A DNA stretch of 64,000 nt from an uncultured Granulosicoccaceae bacterium (lineage in GTDB: Bacteria > Pseudomonadota > Gammaproteobacteria > Granulosicoccales > Granulosicoccaceae), in contig CALHCI010000084.1 of assembly GCA_937931165.1 (NCBI GenBank), positions 21,741 to 85,740 of the forward strand, given 5' to 3'. Positions within the stretch are counted from its first letter, which is position 1, and the number at the start of each line of letters is the position of its first letter. The translations under genes were made by a program, and so were the position numbers. The notes under the pieces were generated by a model, which had not been told where the DNA came from, did not search any database, and saw only the letters and a program-made list of their open reading frames with translations. Below, one piece after another: positions 8,523 to 17,817 of this stretch.

Positions 8523-9551
8523 ATGAACCTCAAACAGCTTTCAAACCAACTAGGCCTGTCGCAAACCACTGTCAGCCGGGCGTTGAATGACTACCCCGAG
8601 GTAAACGAGAAAACCCGCGAGCGTGTCAAAACCGCCGCCCGCAGACACAACTACCGTCCGAACGCCCGCGCCACCGGACTTGCCACCGGCAGAGCAAAAA
8701 CCATCGGCCACATCATTCCGGTGAACTCCACCGAGGTGTTTAACCCGATTTTCGGTGAGTTTATTGCCGGTGCCAGTCAGGCTTACTCAAAGCACGGCTA
8801 CGAACTACTGCTAAACATGGTGAGCGAAAACACTGAAGAATCGGTCTATCGTGAAATTGCCTCCAAAGGATCTGTCGATGGTGTGATAGTTCACGCACCA
8901 CGCGTTAACGATTCGCGAATAGAGTTGCTTCGAGAATTGAATCTGCCGTTTGTCATTCATGGTCGCGATAACAGTAATGAAAGCGACTACTCGTGGATTG
9001 ATATCAATAATCGCAGAGCGTTTTACCAGGCCACCAAGTTACTGATCGATCTGGGCCACACCAATATTGCTTTGATCAACGGCAGAGAGACGCTCAACTT
9101 TGCGTGGCGACGCCGCAAGGGATACCTGAAGGCATTAACAGACGCGGGGATACAACCCGACGACAACCTGCTGTTCACCGGTGATCTGACTGAAGCAAAC
9201 GGTTACCACGCGGCGGCAAAAGCGCTGGGCACAGACAACACGCCCAGTGCGTTCCTGGTGTCATCGTACATGGGGGCACTTGGCGTCAGAAGAGCCATCC
9301 AGGATGCCAACCTGCAAATGGGTAAAGATATCTCTGTCATTATTCATGACGATGATCTCTCGTACTTTCACAACAGTGGCGACATACCGCAGTTCACCGC
9401 AACACGCTCGTCTGTAAAAGAGGCAGGCTACCTTGCCGCAGACATGTTACTTTCGCTGATTGACAATCCGCATCTCGCACCTCAAACCAGACTATTGGAA
9501 GCGCACTTGATTATCGGCGCGTCAACCGGTCCAAATCGTATAAAGCAATAG
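8523..9551 (+). CDS. aglR: LacI-family regulator of the alpha-glucoside operon
   Basis: A 342-residue LacI/GalR repressor. The start is placed at MNLKQLSNQLGLSQTTVSRAL because the helix-turn-helix of this family begins within a few residues of the N-terminus; the open frame upstream (to 8442) adds 27 residues with no family match and would cover operator 2. Residues ~2-55 are the DNA-binding headpiece, including the hinge NYRPNARATGLATG. Residues ~60-330 are the periplasmic-binding-protein-like sugar sensor (TIGHIIPVNSTEVFNPIFGEF...). It is divergent from aglE and 10 bp upstream of the aldolase gene, so it probably controls both directions. Confidence 0.9.
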   Translation: MNLKQLSNQLGLSQTTVSRALNDYPEVNEKTRERVKTAARRHNYRPNARATGLATGRAKTIGHIIPVNSTEVFNPIFGEFIAGASQAYSKHGYELLLNMVSENTEESVYREIASKGSVDGVIVHAPRVNDSRIELLRELNLPFVIHGRDNSNESDYSWIDINNRRAFYQATKLLIDLGHTNIALINGRETLNFAWRRRKGYLKALTDAGIQPDDNLLFTGDLTEANGYHAAAKALGTDNTPSAFLVSSYMGALGVRRAIQDANLQMGKDISVIIHDDDLSYFHNSGDIPQFTATRSSVKEAGYLAADMLLSLIDNPHLAPQTRLLEAHLIIGASTGPNRIKQ

Positions 9552-9561
9552 AGCTAACCGA

Positions 9562-10224
9562 ATGTCAGCAAGCCAGGAAACGGACACTGAAAAATGGCAC
9601 AACGCAGTAACCAGCACACCATTGATTGCCATATTGCGCGGCATTTCCACCGCTGAATGTCTGGGCATTGGTGAAGCACTGATTAATGCGGGCTTTACCC
9701 TCATCGAGGTACCACTTAACTCCCCAACGCCGCTGCATACTATCGAACAACTGCAAAAAGCATTTGGCACACAGGCGATAATCGGCGCTGGCACCGTGTT
9801 AACCGCCAGCCAGGTACACGATGTCAGTCACGCCGGAGGCGAATTAATAGTTGCACCTAACTTTGCACCAGCGGTTGCTGAAGCCTGCGGTGAAACTCAC
9901 ACTATCTATTGTCCCGGGGTTGCCACACCTACCGAAGCCTTTAATGCGCTAGGTGCCGGCGCACACGGACTAAAACTTTTTCCGGCAGAACTCATCAGCC
10001 CGCAAGCGGTAAAAGCCATGCGTGCCGTGCTTCCCGCAGAAACCTTACTGTTTCCGGTAGGCGGCATTACACCTGAAAACATACCGGTTTACCTCAGCGC
10101 TGGTGCTAACGGTTTTGGTATTGGCTCTGCGTTGTACAAACCCGGTGCAACTGCCAATCAGATTACGGAAAACGCCAAAGCGTTTGCCAATGCACTAATC
10201 ACCGCAGCAACATCATCAAGCTGA
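9562..10224 (+). CDS. dgoA: 2-dehydro-3-deoxy-6-phosphogalactonate (KDPGal) / KDPG aldolase family
   Basis: A class I aldolase of 220 residues that splits a 2-keto-3-deoxy-6-phosphosugar acid into pyruvate and glyceraldehyde-3-phosphate. Family motifs are PLIAILRGI (~residues 17-25), IEVPLNSPTPLHTI (~50-63), GAGTVLT (~78-84) and the Schiff-base lysine in GLKLFPAE (~137-144). EVPLNSP with a following PL resembles DgoA (galactonate branch) more than Eda, but separating the two by eye is not certain. It follows aglR by 10 bp, so sugar acids may be part of the same regulon. Its 3' end overlaps the convergent oxidoreductase gene by 9 bp. Confidence 0.85.
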   Translation: MSASQETDTEKWHNAVTSTPLIAILRGISTAECLGIGEALINAGFTLIEVPLNSPTPLHTIEQLQKAFGTQAIIGAGTVLTASQVHDVSHAGGELIVAPNFAPAVAEACGETHTIYCPGVATPTEAFNALGAGAHGLKLFPAELISPQAVKAMRAVLPAETLLFPVGGITPENIPVYLSAGANGFGIGSALYKPGATANQITENAKAFANALITAATSSS

Positions 10225-13200
10225 CTTGGATAATGAGTCGCACATGGCGGTAACCGTTTGTTGTACCTTTTCGACTGACCGCTCTTTCACAACACCGTAG
10301 CCTCTTATGCCTCCAGCGGCGTCAAGTATACTTTGCCATTTCGAATGGTTGTCTGCACTGTCTTCACTACACCGTCGCATTAAATCCAGATACCACGGCA
10401 CCAAAGCGCGTTCCATTTTACGCTCTGCGGTGTAGCCGAAAACATCCAGCGGGGTGCCTCGCAGTAGCTTAAGGTGCGCGAGCCCATTCATCGCATTATC
10501 CATCCAGCCACCAAATTGCCGTTTTAGCGGTCTGCCACGACTGTCTTTTTTACCGCTAAGGAAAGGCGGCGCCAGATGGTAATTGAGCTGATAACCCGAC
10601 TCAAACCGGGACGACAACTGCTCCTTAAACGCAGATGATGTCAGTAGCCTGGCTACCTCGTACTCATCTTTATAGGCCATTAACTTAAACAACGATCGGG
10701 CAGCCGCGGCAACGAGTTGCTCGTCGTTCACGTGGTGGCGAAAGTCCGTCAGTGCGTTTTCATATCTGGCAGCATAGCGTTTGCTCTGATAGTCGACCAG
10801 AAATTCACTGCGGTGGTTGATTATTTCATCCAGCGACGGGGCAATAGCATTATTCTCTGCACTTAGGCCAGCCGATCTATCGTGTGCCAGCACACGACCG
10901 GATTCAAATGCCTGAATATTTTTATCTACCGCAACACCGTTAAGCTTGATGGCACTGTGCAATGATGTTCTGCTGATGGGTAACAACCCATGCTGCCACG
11001 CAAACCCCAGCAGTAAAACATTCGCAAACACACTGTCACCAAACAATCGAACAGACGTTTCATTGGCATCAATGGAAGGTATGGCAACCCCACCAATCGC
11101 CTGCTCAATACTATGGAGCCTGTCTTCAATGCGCAGGCTTGCATCACGCTCACGAACAATATCACCAGTTGGCATGGTGGCGGTATTAACCACTGCCCGC
11201 ATATTGTGCCGGTAGGTGCCGGACGCTTTTGGTGAAGACGACACCACAATGTCACAGCCAATCAATGCATCAGCAGAACAATCGTCTATACGTACCTGAT
11301 TAAGCGCCGTCGGGTGTGATGCAAAGCGAACGTAACTAAGTACCGGCCCAAACTTCTGTGCAAAGCCGGTAAAGTCGAGCACCGAGGCACCCCGACCTTC
11401 AAGATGCGCTGCCATCGTCAGTAATGCAGAAACCGTGATCACACCGGTACCGCCAACTCCAGTCACCAGCACATTAAATGGCGAGTCAAGCGCAGGCAAC
11501 TGTGGCTCGGGTAATTCATAGCTTTGTAAGTCCAGTGCTTTGGCAGTGGGCTTTTTAACGCTGCCGGTGACTGTGACAAAACTCGGACAAAACCCCTCAA
11601 GACAAGAATAGTCTTTATTGCAGGCCGATTGGTTAATGCGTCTTTTAACACCGAATTCAGACTCTACCGGCTCGACACTCAGGCAGTTCGAGGCCACCGA
11701 ACAGTCACCACAGCCTTCACAAACCAGCTCATTGATAATCACCGTTTTGTCTGGCACTTTTGCCTGACCACGCTTGCGCTTTCGACGCAACTCGGTTGCA
11801 CAGGGTTGTTCGTAGATCAACACACTGACGCCGGGCACCTGTCTTAAATCGCGTTGCACAGTGTCGAGCTCGCTTCGATGATGGATTGTCACTCCTGCAG
11901 GAAACTCACTGACACTGAATTTTTCAGGCGCGTTCGATACCAGCACAATACGCGCTACCCCTTCCGCACGTGATGCATGTGCTATGGCCTGTACCGACAC
12001 CGGACCATCAACTGGCTGACCACCTGTCATTGCAACCGCATCGTTAAACAAAATTTTGTACGTGATATTGGCACCCGCTGCGACAGCCTGACGAATTGCC
12101 ATAGAACCCGAGTGATACCAGGTACCCTCCCCCAGATTCTGAAAGATATGTTTATTCGCGGTGAATTTTGAAGATGCCGCCCAGTTAACGCCTTCCCCCC
12201 CCATCTGAATTAGTGAAGTGGTTTCGCGGTCCATCCAGCTCGCCATAAAGTGACAGCCAATACCCGCCAGTGCTTTTGAACCCTCCGGTACTCTGGTAGA
12301 AGTATTGTGCGGGCAACCGGAACAAAAATAGGGTGTACGCACCGCACCTTTAACATTGACAGGTACTGCCACCCTGCCCAGTATCTGATTAGCGCGTGCC
12401 GGATAGTCCTTGTGCGGGAACAACCGGTGTAGTCGTTTGGCGATGATCGGTACTAACATGCGCGGTGTCAGCTCTCCAGTCCATGGCACCAGTGGCTTGC
12501 CGTTTTCATCACGCTTGCCCACCATGAGCTCCGGTTTATCTCCGGGCCAGTCATAAAAGTACTCTTTAAACTGGCTTTCAATAATTCCGCGCTTTTCTTC
12601 TATGACCAGCACTTCACGCTTGCTGCGCACAAAGTCCAGTGCATCAGTGCGCGCTAATGGCCAGACCAGCCCGACCTTATAAACATCTATACCGAGCTCC
12701 CGACAATCCGCTTCATTGACGCCAAGCAATCGCAGCGCTTCCATCGCATCCAGATGGGCTTTACCAGTGGTGACCAGACCAAATGACGCGTCACTGATGT
12801 GATAGATATGCTTGTCAATGGGATTGGCTTGTGCAAATGCAAACACAGCATTTTTTTTATGCACCAGACGCTCTTCAATCTGAGGTCCGGGCAGATCCGG
12901 CCATCGATAATGCAAGCCCTCCGCAGGTGGTGTGAAGTCAGGTGTTTTAAATTGCCGGTCCTGCCGAAGATCAAACGATGCAGCAGATTCAACCGTTTCA
13001 GAGATGGCTTTAAATCCCACCCACATACCGGTGTAGCGCGATAACGCATAACCGTACTCACCAAACTCAAGATACTCCGCAACACTGGCCGGATTAAGTG
13101 TTGGCATAAACCAGGTCATGAAAGCGACATCGGATTGATGCGGCATAGAAGAAGACACGCAGCCATGATCGTCACCCGCCACCACCAGCACACCACCATG

Positions 13201-13623
13201 CGGCGACGAACCATAAGCATTGCCGTGACGCAGTGCATCTCCGGCACGATCAAGCCCCGGCCCCTTGCCATACCAAAGGCCAAACACACCATCGACCTGT
13301 TTATCCGGATTGCTCTCGACTTGCTGCGATCCGAGCACCGCAGTGGCAGCAAGGTCTTCGTTGACGGCCGGTAGAAACTCGATACCGGCTTGCGCGATGC
13401 GTGCTTTTTCTCGCCATAACTCAAGATCAACGCCACCGAGCGGGGAACCGCGATAGCCGGCAACAAACCCGGCAGTATTCAATCCGTGCGAACGATCCCT
13501 GCGCGACTGATCGAGCAGAACGCGAACCAGCGCCTGCGTGCCGGTCATGAATACCCGCCCACCGGATTGCTGATATCGGTCTGCCAGCTGGTATTCACTG
13601 ACGCCGGAAACACTTGCAGTCAT
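10216..13623 (-). CDS. Indolepyruvate ferredoxin oxidoreductase, fused alpha-beta/gamma chain
   Basis: An 1135-residue single-chain 2-oxoacid:ferredoxin oxidoreductase that decarboxylates aryl- or branched-chain pyruvates to acyl-CoA with ferredoxin reduction. The ATG at 13623 is chosen over an upstream frame lacking family similarity. Order: pyrimidine-binding domain (~1-240), linker, TPP-binding domain (~430-570; CSGCPHNTSTRVPEGSK, then GDGVNW-like GGEGVNW), 4Fe-4S cysteines (C635, C638, C641, C647, and C668, C674, C679), a gamma domain starting FNVLVTGVGGTGV (~716) and a C-terminal extension of about 200 residues typical of proteobacterial fusions. The divergent Lrp/AsnC gene is its likely regulator. 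Substrate (indolepyruvate, phenylpyruvate or branched-chain 2-oxoacids) is not settled by sequence. Confidence 0.92.
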   Translation of the reverse strand: MTASVSGVSEYQLADRYQQSGGRVFMTGTQALVRVLLDQSRRDRSHGLNTAGFVAGYRGSPLGGVDLELWREKARIAQAGIEFLPAVNEDLAATAVLGSQQVESNPDKQVDGVFGLWYGKGPGLDRAGDALRHGNAYGSSPHGGVLVVAGDDHGCVSSSMPHQSDVAFMTWFMPTLNPASVAEYLEFGEYGYALSRYTGMWVGFKAISETVESAASFDLRQDRQFKTPDFTPPAEGLHYRWPDLPGPQIEERLVHKKNAVFAFAQANPIDKHIYHISDASFGLVTTGKAHLDAMEALRLLGVNEADCRELGIDVYKVGLVWPLARTDALDFVRSKREVLVIEEKRGIIESQFKEYFYDWPGDKPELMVGKRDENGKPLVPWTGELTPRMLVPIIAKRLHRLFPHKDYPARANQILGRVAVPVNVKGAVRTPYFCSGCPHNTSTRVPEGSKALAGIGCHFMASWMDRETTSLIQMGGEGVNWAASSKFTANKHIFQNLGEGTWYHSGSMAIRQAVAAGANITYKILFNDAVAMTGGQPVDGPVSVQAIAHASRAEGVARIVLVSNAPEKFSVSEFPAGVTIHHRSELDTVQRDLRQVPGVSVLIYEQPCATELRRKRKRGQAKVPDKTVIINELVCEGCGDCSVASNCLSVEPVESEFGVKRRINQSACNKDYSCLEGFCPSFVTVTGSVKKPTAKALDLQSYELPEPQLPALDSPFNVLVTGVGGTGVITVSALLTMAAHLEGRGASVLDFTGFAQKFGPVLSYVRFASHPTALNQVRIDDCSADALIGCDIVVSSSPKASGTYRHNMRAVVNTATMPTGDIVRERDASLRIEDRLHSIEQAIGGVAIPSIDANETSVRLFGDSVFANVLLLGFAWQHGLLPISRTSLHSAIKLNGVAVDKNIQAFESGRVLAHDRSAGLSAENNAIAPSLDEIINHRSEFLVDYQSKRYAARYENALTDFRHHVNDEQLVAAAARSLFKLMAYKDEYEVARLLTSSAFKEQLSSRFESGYQLNYHLAPPFLSGKKDSRGRPLKRQFGGWMDNAMNGLAHLKLLRGTPLDVFGYTAERKMERALVPWYLDLMRRCSEDSADNHSKWQSILDAAGGIRGYGVVKERSVEKVQQTVTAMCDSLSKSA

Positions 13624-13761
13624 TGATTCACTCTCGCCTATACCCGCAGTTATTAACCTGTTGATTGGTGCAAAGTATAGGCCGTACAACCTGAGTTTTC
13701 TTTTCTAATCAATCGTTTATTAGTCTATATTTGAAATAACTATCCTAATTTTTCTATATTT

Positions 13762-14250
13762 ATGAAACAACCGTTCAATCTCAGCACACTGGACAGGAAA
13801 ATTCTCACCCTGCTGCAGTCTGACAGCAGGATGAGCAATCAGGACATTGCAGCAAAAACCGGCAGCTCCGCCTCCTCTGTGTGGCGAAGGATTCGGACGA
13901 TGGAACAAGCCGGACTGATCAGCGGGTTTCATCTCAGTGTCACTGCAGAAGCGCTGGGATATGCCGAAACTGTTCTGGTGTATGTCAGCCTGAATACCCA
14001 CAGCGATAAAAGTATCGAATCGTTCACGAAACTGATCGACGAAACACCACAGGTTATTGATTGCTATGCCGTCACCGGTGATCACGACTATCTGCTAAAA
14101 GTGCTGGCCACGGACATGCGGGCGTTTTACCGGTTCCTTGAAGACACGCTGATGAGCAAGGAATACATTGCACGAACACACACGAATGTTGTCATGAAAA
14201 AAATTAAAGAGTCACGCGCCGTTCCGGTTACCGCTCACACAAACCCTTAA
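13762..14250 (+). CDS. Lrp/AsnC-family transcriptional regulator
   Basis: A 162-residue feast/famine regulator. The N-terminal winged helix-turn-helix is at about residues 8-60 (LDRKILTLLQSDSRMSNQDIAAKTGSSASSVWRRIRTMEQAGLI). The RAM effector domain follows (~70-150; VIDCYAVTGDHDYLLKVLATDM). It is divergent from the indolepyruvate oxidoreductase gene across a 138-bp AT-rich region, the usual arrangement of local Lrp-type activators controlling 2-oxoacid oxidation. An amino acid or 2-oxoacid effector is likely from family knowledge. The hupE-like gene starts 11 bp downstream, so the three plus-strand genes may be one transcript. Confidence 0.92.
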   Translation: MKQPFNLSTLDRKILTLLQSDSRMSNQDIAAKTGSSASSVWRRIRTMEQAGLISGFHLSVTAEALGYAETVLVYVSLNTHSDKSIESFTKLIDETPQVIDCYAVTGDHDYLLKVLATDMRAFYRFLEDTLMSKEYIARTHTNVVMKKIKESRAVPVTAHTNP

Positions 14251-14260
14251 AGCCGCTACC

Positions 14261-14968
14261 ATGTATCAAACCCGCAGCCACGCCAACTTGTCAGTTATTT
14301 TGTTATCGATACTGACCGCCTGCCTCATACCGGCACTGGGGTTTGCGCATGGTGTAGAAGCCGGTGACAAAGCTTATATCCAACAGATAGACGGTCCACA
14401 CATCATGCCGTTTATCTACCTTGGCGCCAAGCACATGGTGACCGGCTATGACCACATACTGTTTTTAGTTGCCGTTATCTTTTTCCTATACCGGATGAAA
14501 GAGGTATTTCTGTACGTGAGTCTGTTTGCAATCGGCCACTCACTGACGTTACTTGCAGGCGTGTATTTTGAATTTGGCATTAACGGATCCGTTATAGATG
14601 CAATTATCGGTCTTTCCATTGTTTATAAAGCACTGGACAATCTCGGTGCGTTTAAGCGTTGGTTCGGTGTTCAGCCAGACACACGTGCAGCCACTTTTAT
14701 ATTCGGTCTTTTTCACGGCTTTGGACTGGCCTCTAAAATTATCGACTATGAAATCTCACCGAACGGCCTGGTACCAAACCTGATCGCTTTTAACATTGGC
14801 GTTGAAATTGGTCAGCTGATCGCACTGGGTGCGGTACTCATATTTATGGGCTGGTGGCGACACACCCGAAGCTTTTACCCACTGGCTTACAGCACCAACG
14901 TACTGATGATGTGCGCCGGATTTACCCTGACAGGCATGCACCTGGCAGGCTATCTGATCAATATCTGA
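14261..14968 (+). CDS. HupE/UreJ-family membrane protein
   Basis: A 235-residue inner-membrane protein. A cleavable signal-like N-terminus ends at about residue 29 (LGFAHGVEAG), followed by about six hydrophobic segments. Family hallmarks are HMVTGYDHILFL (~residues 57-68) and GLFHGFGLAS (~146-155). HupE/UreJ proteins are linked to nickel or cobalt supply, but no hydrogenase or urease gene is near. Members with this HMVTGYDH start are often found alone with a small anchored protein, as here. The metal transported, if any, is unknown. Confidence 0.85.
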   Translation: MYQTRSHANLSVILLSILTACLIPALGFAHGVEAGDKAYIQQIDGPHIMPFIYLGAKHMVTGYDHILFLVAVIFFLYRMKEVFLYVSLFAIGHSLTLLAGVYFEFGINGSVIDAIIGLSIVYKALDNLGAFKRWFGVQPDTRAATFIFGLFHGFGLASKIIDYEISPNGLVPNLIAFNIGVEIGQLIALGAVLIFMGWWRHTRSFYPLAYSTNVLMMCAGFTLTGMHLAGYLINI

Positions 14969-14978
14969 GTTACCGACT

Positions 14979-15530
14979 ATGTTTAACGCTGAACCACCCA
15001 CACACGCACAGTTACCGTCAACCGGCAGACTGATCAGATCAACACTGCTTGCCATGGTTGGCGCATGCGTACTGTTAGTGCTGTTTGTTCTGCCGGCAGA
15101 GTACGATATTGACCCGACTGGCATCGGAAAAAAGCTGGGACTGACAGATATGGCTCACGTCAGCAATGCGGATAATCAGGAGTCGTTGGCAATCACCTCC
15201 AATCCCACCGGTGACTGGCGCGATGAAGTGACTGTGACCATAGACGGTTACGGGCAGATTGAACTGAAACTGTCAATGGCGGCAGGTGAAACTGCCAGCT
15301 ACGAATGGGTCACTGATGGCGGAAAGCTGAATTCCGACATGCATGGAGATGGTGCAGCAGATAAATTTGTAAGCTATCGCGAGGCCACCGATGAACCACA
15401 AAACAGTGGCGACTTAACAGCGGCGTTTGATGGCACACATGGCTGGTACTGGCAAAACAAGCAGCGAAGTAAAGTCTCAGTGACTCTGCGAACCAAAGGC
15501 ACATACAGCGAACTGAAACGCGTGATGTAG
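14979..15530 (+). CDS. Membrane-anchored periplasmic protein, partner of the HupE-like protein
   Basis: A 183-residue protein with one N-terminal membrane helix (~residues 22-43, LLAMVGACVLLVLFVLPAEYD) and a soluble, probably periplasmic, domain. The domain shows a beta-rich pattern with repeated acidic and aromatic residues (DEVTVTIDGYGQIELKLSMAAGE; HGDGAADKFVSYRE; HGWYWQNKQ). It starts 10 bp after the hupE-like gene. Proteins of this kind are annotated as transmembrane anchor proteins; no biochemical role is known to me. His and Asp residues in HGDGAADK and the HGWYW segment could bind metal, which would fit the neighbour. Confidence 0.75.
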   Translation: MFNAEPPTHAQLPSTGRLIRSTLLAMVGACVLLVLFVLPAEYDIDPTGIGKKLGLTDMAHVSNADNQESLAITSNPTGDWRDEVTVTIDGYGQIELKLSMAAGETASYEWVTDGGKLNSDMHGDGAADKFVSYREATDEPQNSGDLTAAFDGTHGWYWQNKQRSKVSVTLRTKGTYSELKRVM

Positions 15531-15560
15531 GCAGGCAATAGCCAGCCAAAAACTGCCTTA

Positions 15561-15860
15561 TCAGGCTTTTACTTTAGCAACGCGAACCTTGCCGTCTTGT
15601 TTCTTTTCGTACTCAGTCATTGCTGGCGGTTTTTTCCGCCCGCAGCCCGGACGATCGGCCGTTGCACCGGAATCGCTGTCATTACCCGAGATCTCGGCAT
15701 TTTTTTCTCCGGCAAAACCAAGGCTGTCGCAATCGGTGCGAATTGCCTCTTCCTGCGATCTTGCCATTGTGCTGCCAGCCAGCAAAAACGCAGCGCCTGC
15801 ACGCACAAAAGCACGGCGACCTGAAGCATCACGTACAATAACCTTGTCGGTTTTTTTCAT
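15561..15860 (-). CDS. Small exported hypothetical protein with Tat-like leader
   Basis: A 99-residue protein, convergent with the anchor-protein gene. The N-terminus GRRAFVRAGAAFLLAGSTMA (about residues 14-33) resembles a twin-arginine leader (RR followed by F and a hydrophobic stretch). The remaining ~65 residues are hydrophilic, with Gly-, Asp- and Lys-rich composition and two Cys (TDCDSLGF; RPGCGRKKPP), and end in a lysine-rich tail. I do not recognise a family domain. The leader suggests export of a small folded protein. No Shine-Dalgarno stands out. Confidence 0.55.
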   Translation of the reverse strand: MKKTDKVIVRDASGRRAFVRAGAAFLLAGSTMARSQEEAIRTDCDSLGFAGEKNAEISGNDSDSGATADRPGCGRKKPPAMTEYEKKQDGKVRVAKVKA

Positions 15861-15914
15861 GATAAACCCAATGAGACATAACTCGGTTAAGCATCAACCT
15901 AACAAACCTGCTTT

Positions 15915-17066
15915 TTAAGAGTCAAGTACAACACGAATACAATTGACATTCCTTAGTTGATCCAACAATGCGGTGCGCTGATCTTTATTCAAACCCGCCA
16001 GCTCATCAGCAGCAATTGTTTCATGGTCAATTAACTGCTGCACCGCGGTGGCAAACGGCTCGGGAAATTCCAGCACCTGCCCGGCCACCCGCAACTTCAA
16101 TAACGAATCGTTACGCTCCGCACTGATTATTGCAGTGCTTTCGATGGCAAACCGTGCGTCTTCAGCAACAGCCGTTAGCTGTCCGTGTCCGGCTGGTGTC
16201 ATAGCAATAGCCACTTCATCAAACAAACGCGACCGGGCTGCCTCAAAGAGTGATTGATCAACCGCAGAATTTAGCTGCTGTTTGATCAGTTGCAGTGTGT
16301 CGGCAGTAACAGGTGATTGCAGATCTATTGCACGGCGCAGTTCGACATTGCGTTCAGCTGCCGCCTGCACCATCTCCTGGAGCACATCACGTACAACCAA
16401 CGGGAAAACCCCCAGCGTGATATGCAGCGACGGATCTTCCGTCTGCGCCACTGCATCATGAACTATACCTCTGGGTATATACAGCGTATCACCGGCGGTT
16501 AGCAGAATCGTTTCCTGGACTGTATCTTTAACAACGTAATCTGCAGGAAAAGTTTCTTCACTAAAAGGCAGCGCCACATCAGAGTGGTAAAACCGGAATA
16601 ACTTACTGCCGGACACCTGCAGCACAAAAACATCATGGGTGTCGTAGTGCGGCTTGAAACCCTGATTGCTGCCCGGAGACAAATAAGCATTGGCCTGGCT
16701 TCGCATACAAAACTCCTGCGAAACGGTGCGGCACAAATCAGCCAAACGGGTAAACCGACGCTGTGCGCCGGATATAACAATGGTTGCACCGGAACGGTAA
16801 TGCCCCCACAAGCCTGGGGTAACAATGCGCCGGTCACTATCTGTGTAATCACTCACCGGGATATCAACAGCAGAATTAACCAGCTGCACGTCCGGAAAAT
16901 ACTGACTGCCCGTGGACAACAACGCTTCAATATCCTCAAGCGACAACAACTCGCGAAAATAGTCAGACGCCGAGCGCTCGATATGCAGCGGTATCTGCTC
17001 GCGGTAATCGGCGTGAAACTCGGTTCTGGAAACGGGCGCGAGGATATTACAGTATGGCTGACTCAT
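15915..17066 (-). CDS. JmjC/cupin-domain 2-oxoglutarate-dependent oxygenase (ROX-like)
   Basis: A 383-residue protein of the cupin_4/JmjC ribosomal-oxygenase-like group, presumed Fe(II)/2-oxoglutarate dependent. The iron triad is visible as His140 and Asp142 (the HYD of GFKPHYDTHDVFVLQ) and His203 in IPRGIVHDA; the preceding YLSPGSNQG and following SGSKLFRFY match the jelly-roll core. Residues from ~230 on are a helical C-terminal region with a winged-helix-like pattern, as in bacterial YcfD relatives. E. coli RoxA hydroxylates a ribosomal protein; the substrate here is not known. It is divergent from cobU with 58 bp between starts. Confidence 0.82.
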   Translation of the reverse strand: MSQPYCNILAPVSRTEFHADYREQIPLHIERSASDYFRELLSLEDIEALLSTGSQYFPDVQLVNSAVDIPVSDYTDSDRRIVTPGLWGHYRSGATIVISGAQRRFTRLADLCRTVSQEFCMRSQANAYLSPGSNQGFKPHYDTHDVFVLQVSGSKLFRFYHSDVALPFSEETFPADYVVKDTVQETILLTAGDTLYIPRGIVHDAVAQTEDPSLHITLGVFPLVVRDVLQEMVQAAAERNVELRRAIDLQSPVTADTLQLIKQQLNSAVDQSLFEAARSRLFDEVAIAMTPAGHGQLTAVAEDARFAIESTAIISAERNDSLLKLRVAGQVLEFPEPFATAVQQLIDHETIAADELAGLNKDQRTALLDQLRNVNCIRVVLDS

Positions 17067-17124
17067 GCAGATACGTTACCATTCCATCGCACAGAAGCAA
17101 GCCTCACCGCAACAGAATACACAG

Positions 17125-17655
17125 ATGAAAACACTTGTCCTCGGTGGCGTAAAGTCCGGAAAATCCCGTCACGCAGAAAAGCTTGCAAAAGCATCCGGCA
17201 AAGAAATTACCGTCATTGCCACTGCCATTGCAGGTGATGAAGAAATGCGTGAGCGTATAGCCCGGCACCAGGCAGACAGACCTGCGCACTGGAAAGTTGT
17301 TGAAGCGCCGCTGGCGCTGACAAATGCTCTGCAGTCAATAAACGCTAAAGCACAAGTTGAAAACAGCCATATCGTGATCGATTGTCTGACGTTGTGGATT
17401 ACACAACTTTTATGCAGTGATTACTCAGAACCACAGATGCAACAGGAGATCGACAGTTTCGTCATGGCCGTCAGGCATTTCAAAGGCGAGCTAACGATTG
17501 TTTCAAACGAAACCAACATGGGCGTTATGCCTGTCGATGCGTTGTCACGCCGTTATGGAGATACCATTGGCATTCTGCATCAACAACTGGCTCGTGACGT
17601 GGGTACGGTTGTTTTGATGGTGGCCGGGCTACCTGTTACTGTCAGGGAACCCTGA
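17125..17655 (+). CDS. cobU: Adenosylcobinamide kinase / adenosylcobinamide-phosphate guanylyltransferase
   Basis: A bifunctional cobalamin nucleotide-loop enzyme of 176 residues. It phosphorylates adenosylcobinamide and transfers GMP to give adenosyl-GDP-cobinamide for CobS. The ATG at 17125 puts the P-loop GGVKSGKS at residues 7-14, as in the family; the open frame upstream adds 20 residues with no match. Downstream are RIARHQADRP (the region of the guanylylated His), the Walker B-like IVIDCLTLWITQLL and the SNETNMGVMPVDALSRRYGD motif typical of CobU. cobT and cobS are 14 kb away near btuB, so the loop-assembly genes are split. No riboswitch was found in the short upstream gap. Confidence 0.93.
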   Translation: MKTLVLGGVKSGKSRHAEKLAKASGKEITVIATAIAGDEEMRERIARHQADRPAHWKVVEAPLALTNALQSINAKAQVENSHIVIDCLTLWITQLLCSDYSEPQMQQEIDSFVMAVRHFKGELTIVSNETNMGVMPVDALSRRYGDTIGILHQQLARDVGTVVLMVAGLPVTVREP

Positions 17656-17780
17656 ACATAGCCACTAAGTTCCAGTAATTTCCAATAATTTCTACCTGGG
17701 GAACGTTAGCACCGACTCATCGGTGACCACGACAACCTGCCCGTCACTTGTCATTCTCATCGTTCTGACGCTGGCGTACC

Positions 17781-17817
17781 CCTCAGAACTTACTCAATAA
17801 CGTCAGTGGTTCTGAGG
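17781..17817. other. Inverted repeat in the cobU-cyclase intergenic region
   Basis: CCTCAGAAC (17781-17789) and GTTCTGAGG (17809-17817) are perfect 9-bp arms around a 19-nt loop. GAACTTACT also appears twice nearby, at about 17786 and 17823. There is no T-run immediately after the stem. It may be a weak terminator for cobU, or an operator or leader structure for the cyclase gene. Nothing else is seen in this 284-bp gap. Confidence 0.4.

Noticed and set aside
14261..14968. Hydrogenase or urease accessory operon
   Set aside because: Only the HupE-like gene is present; no structural or maturation genes are in the window.
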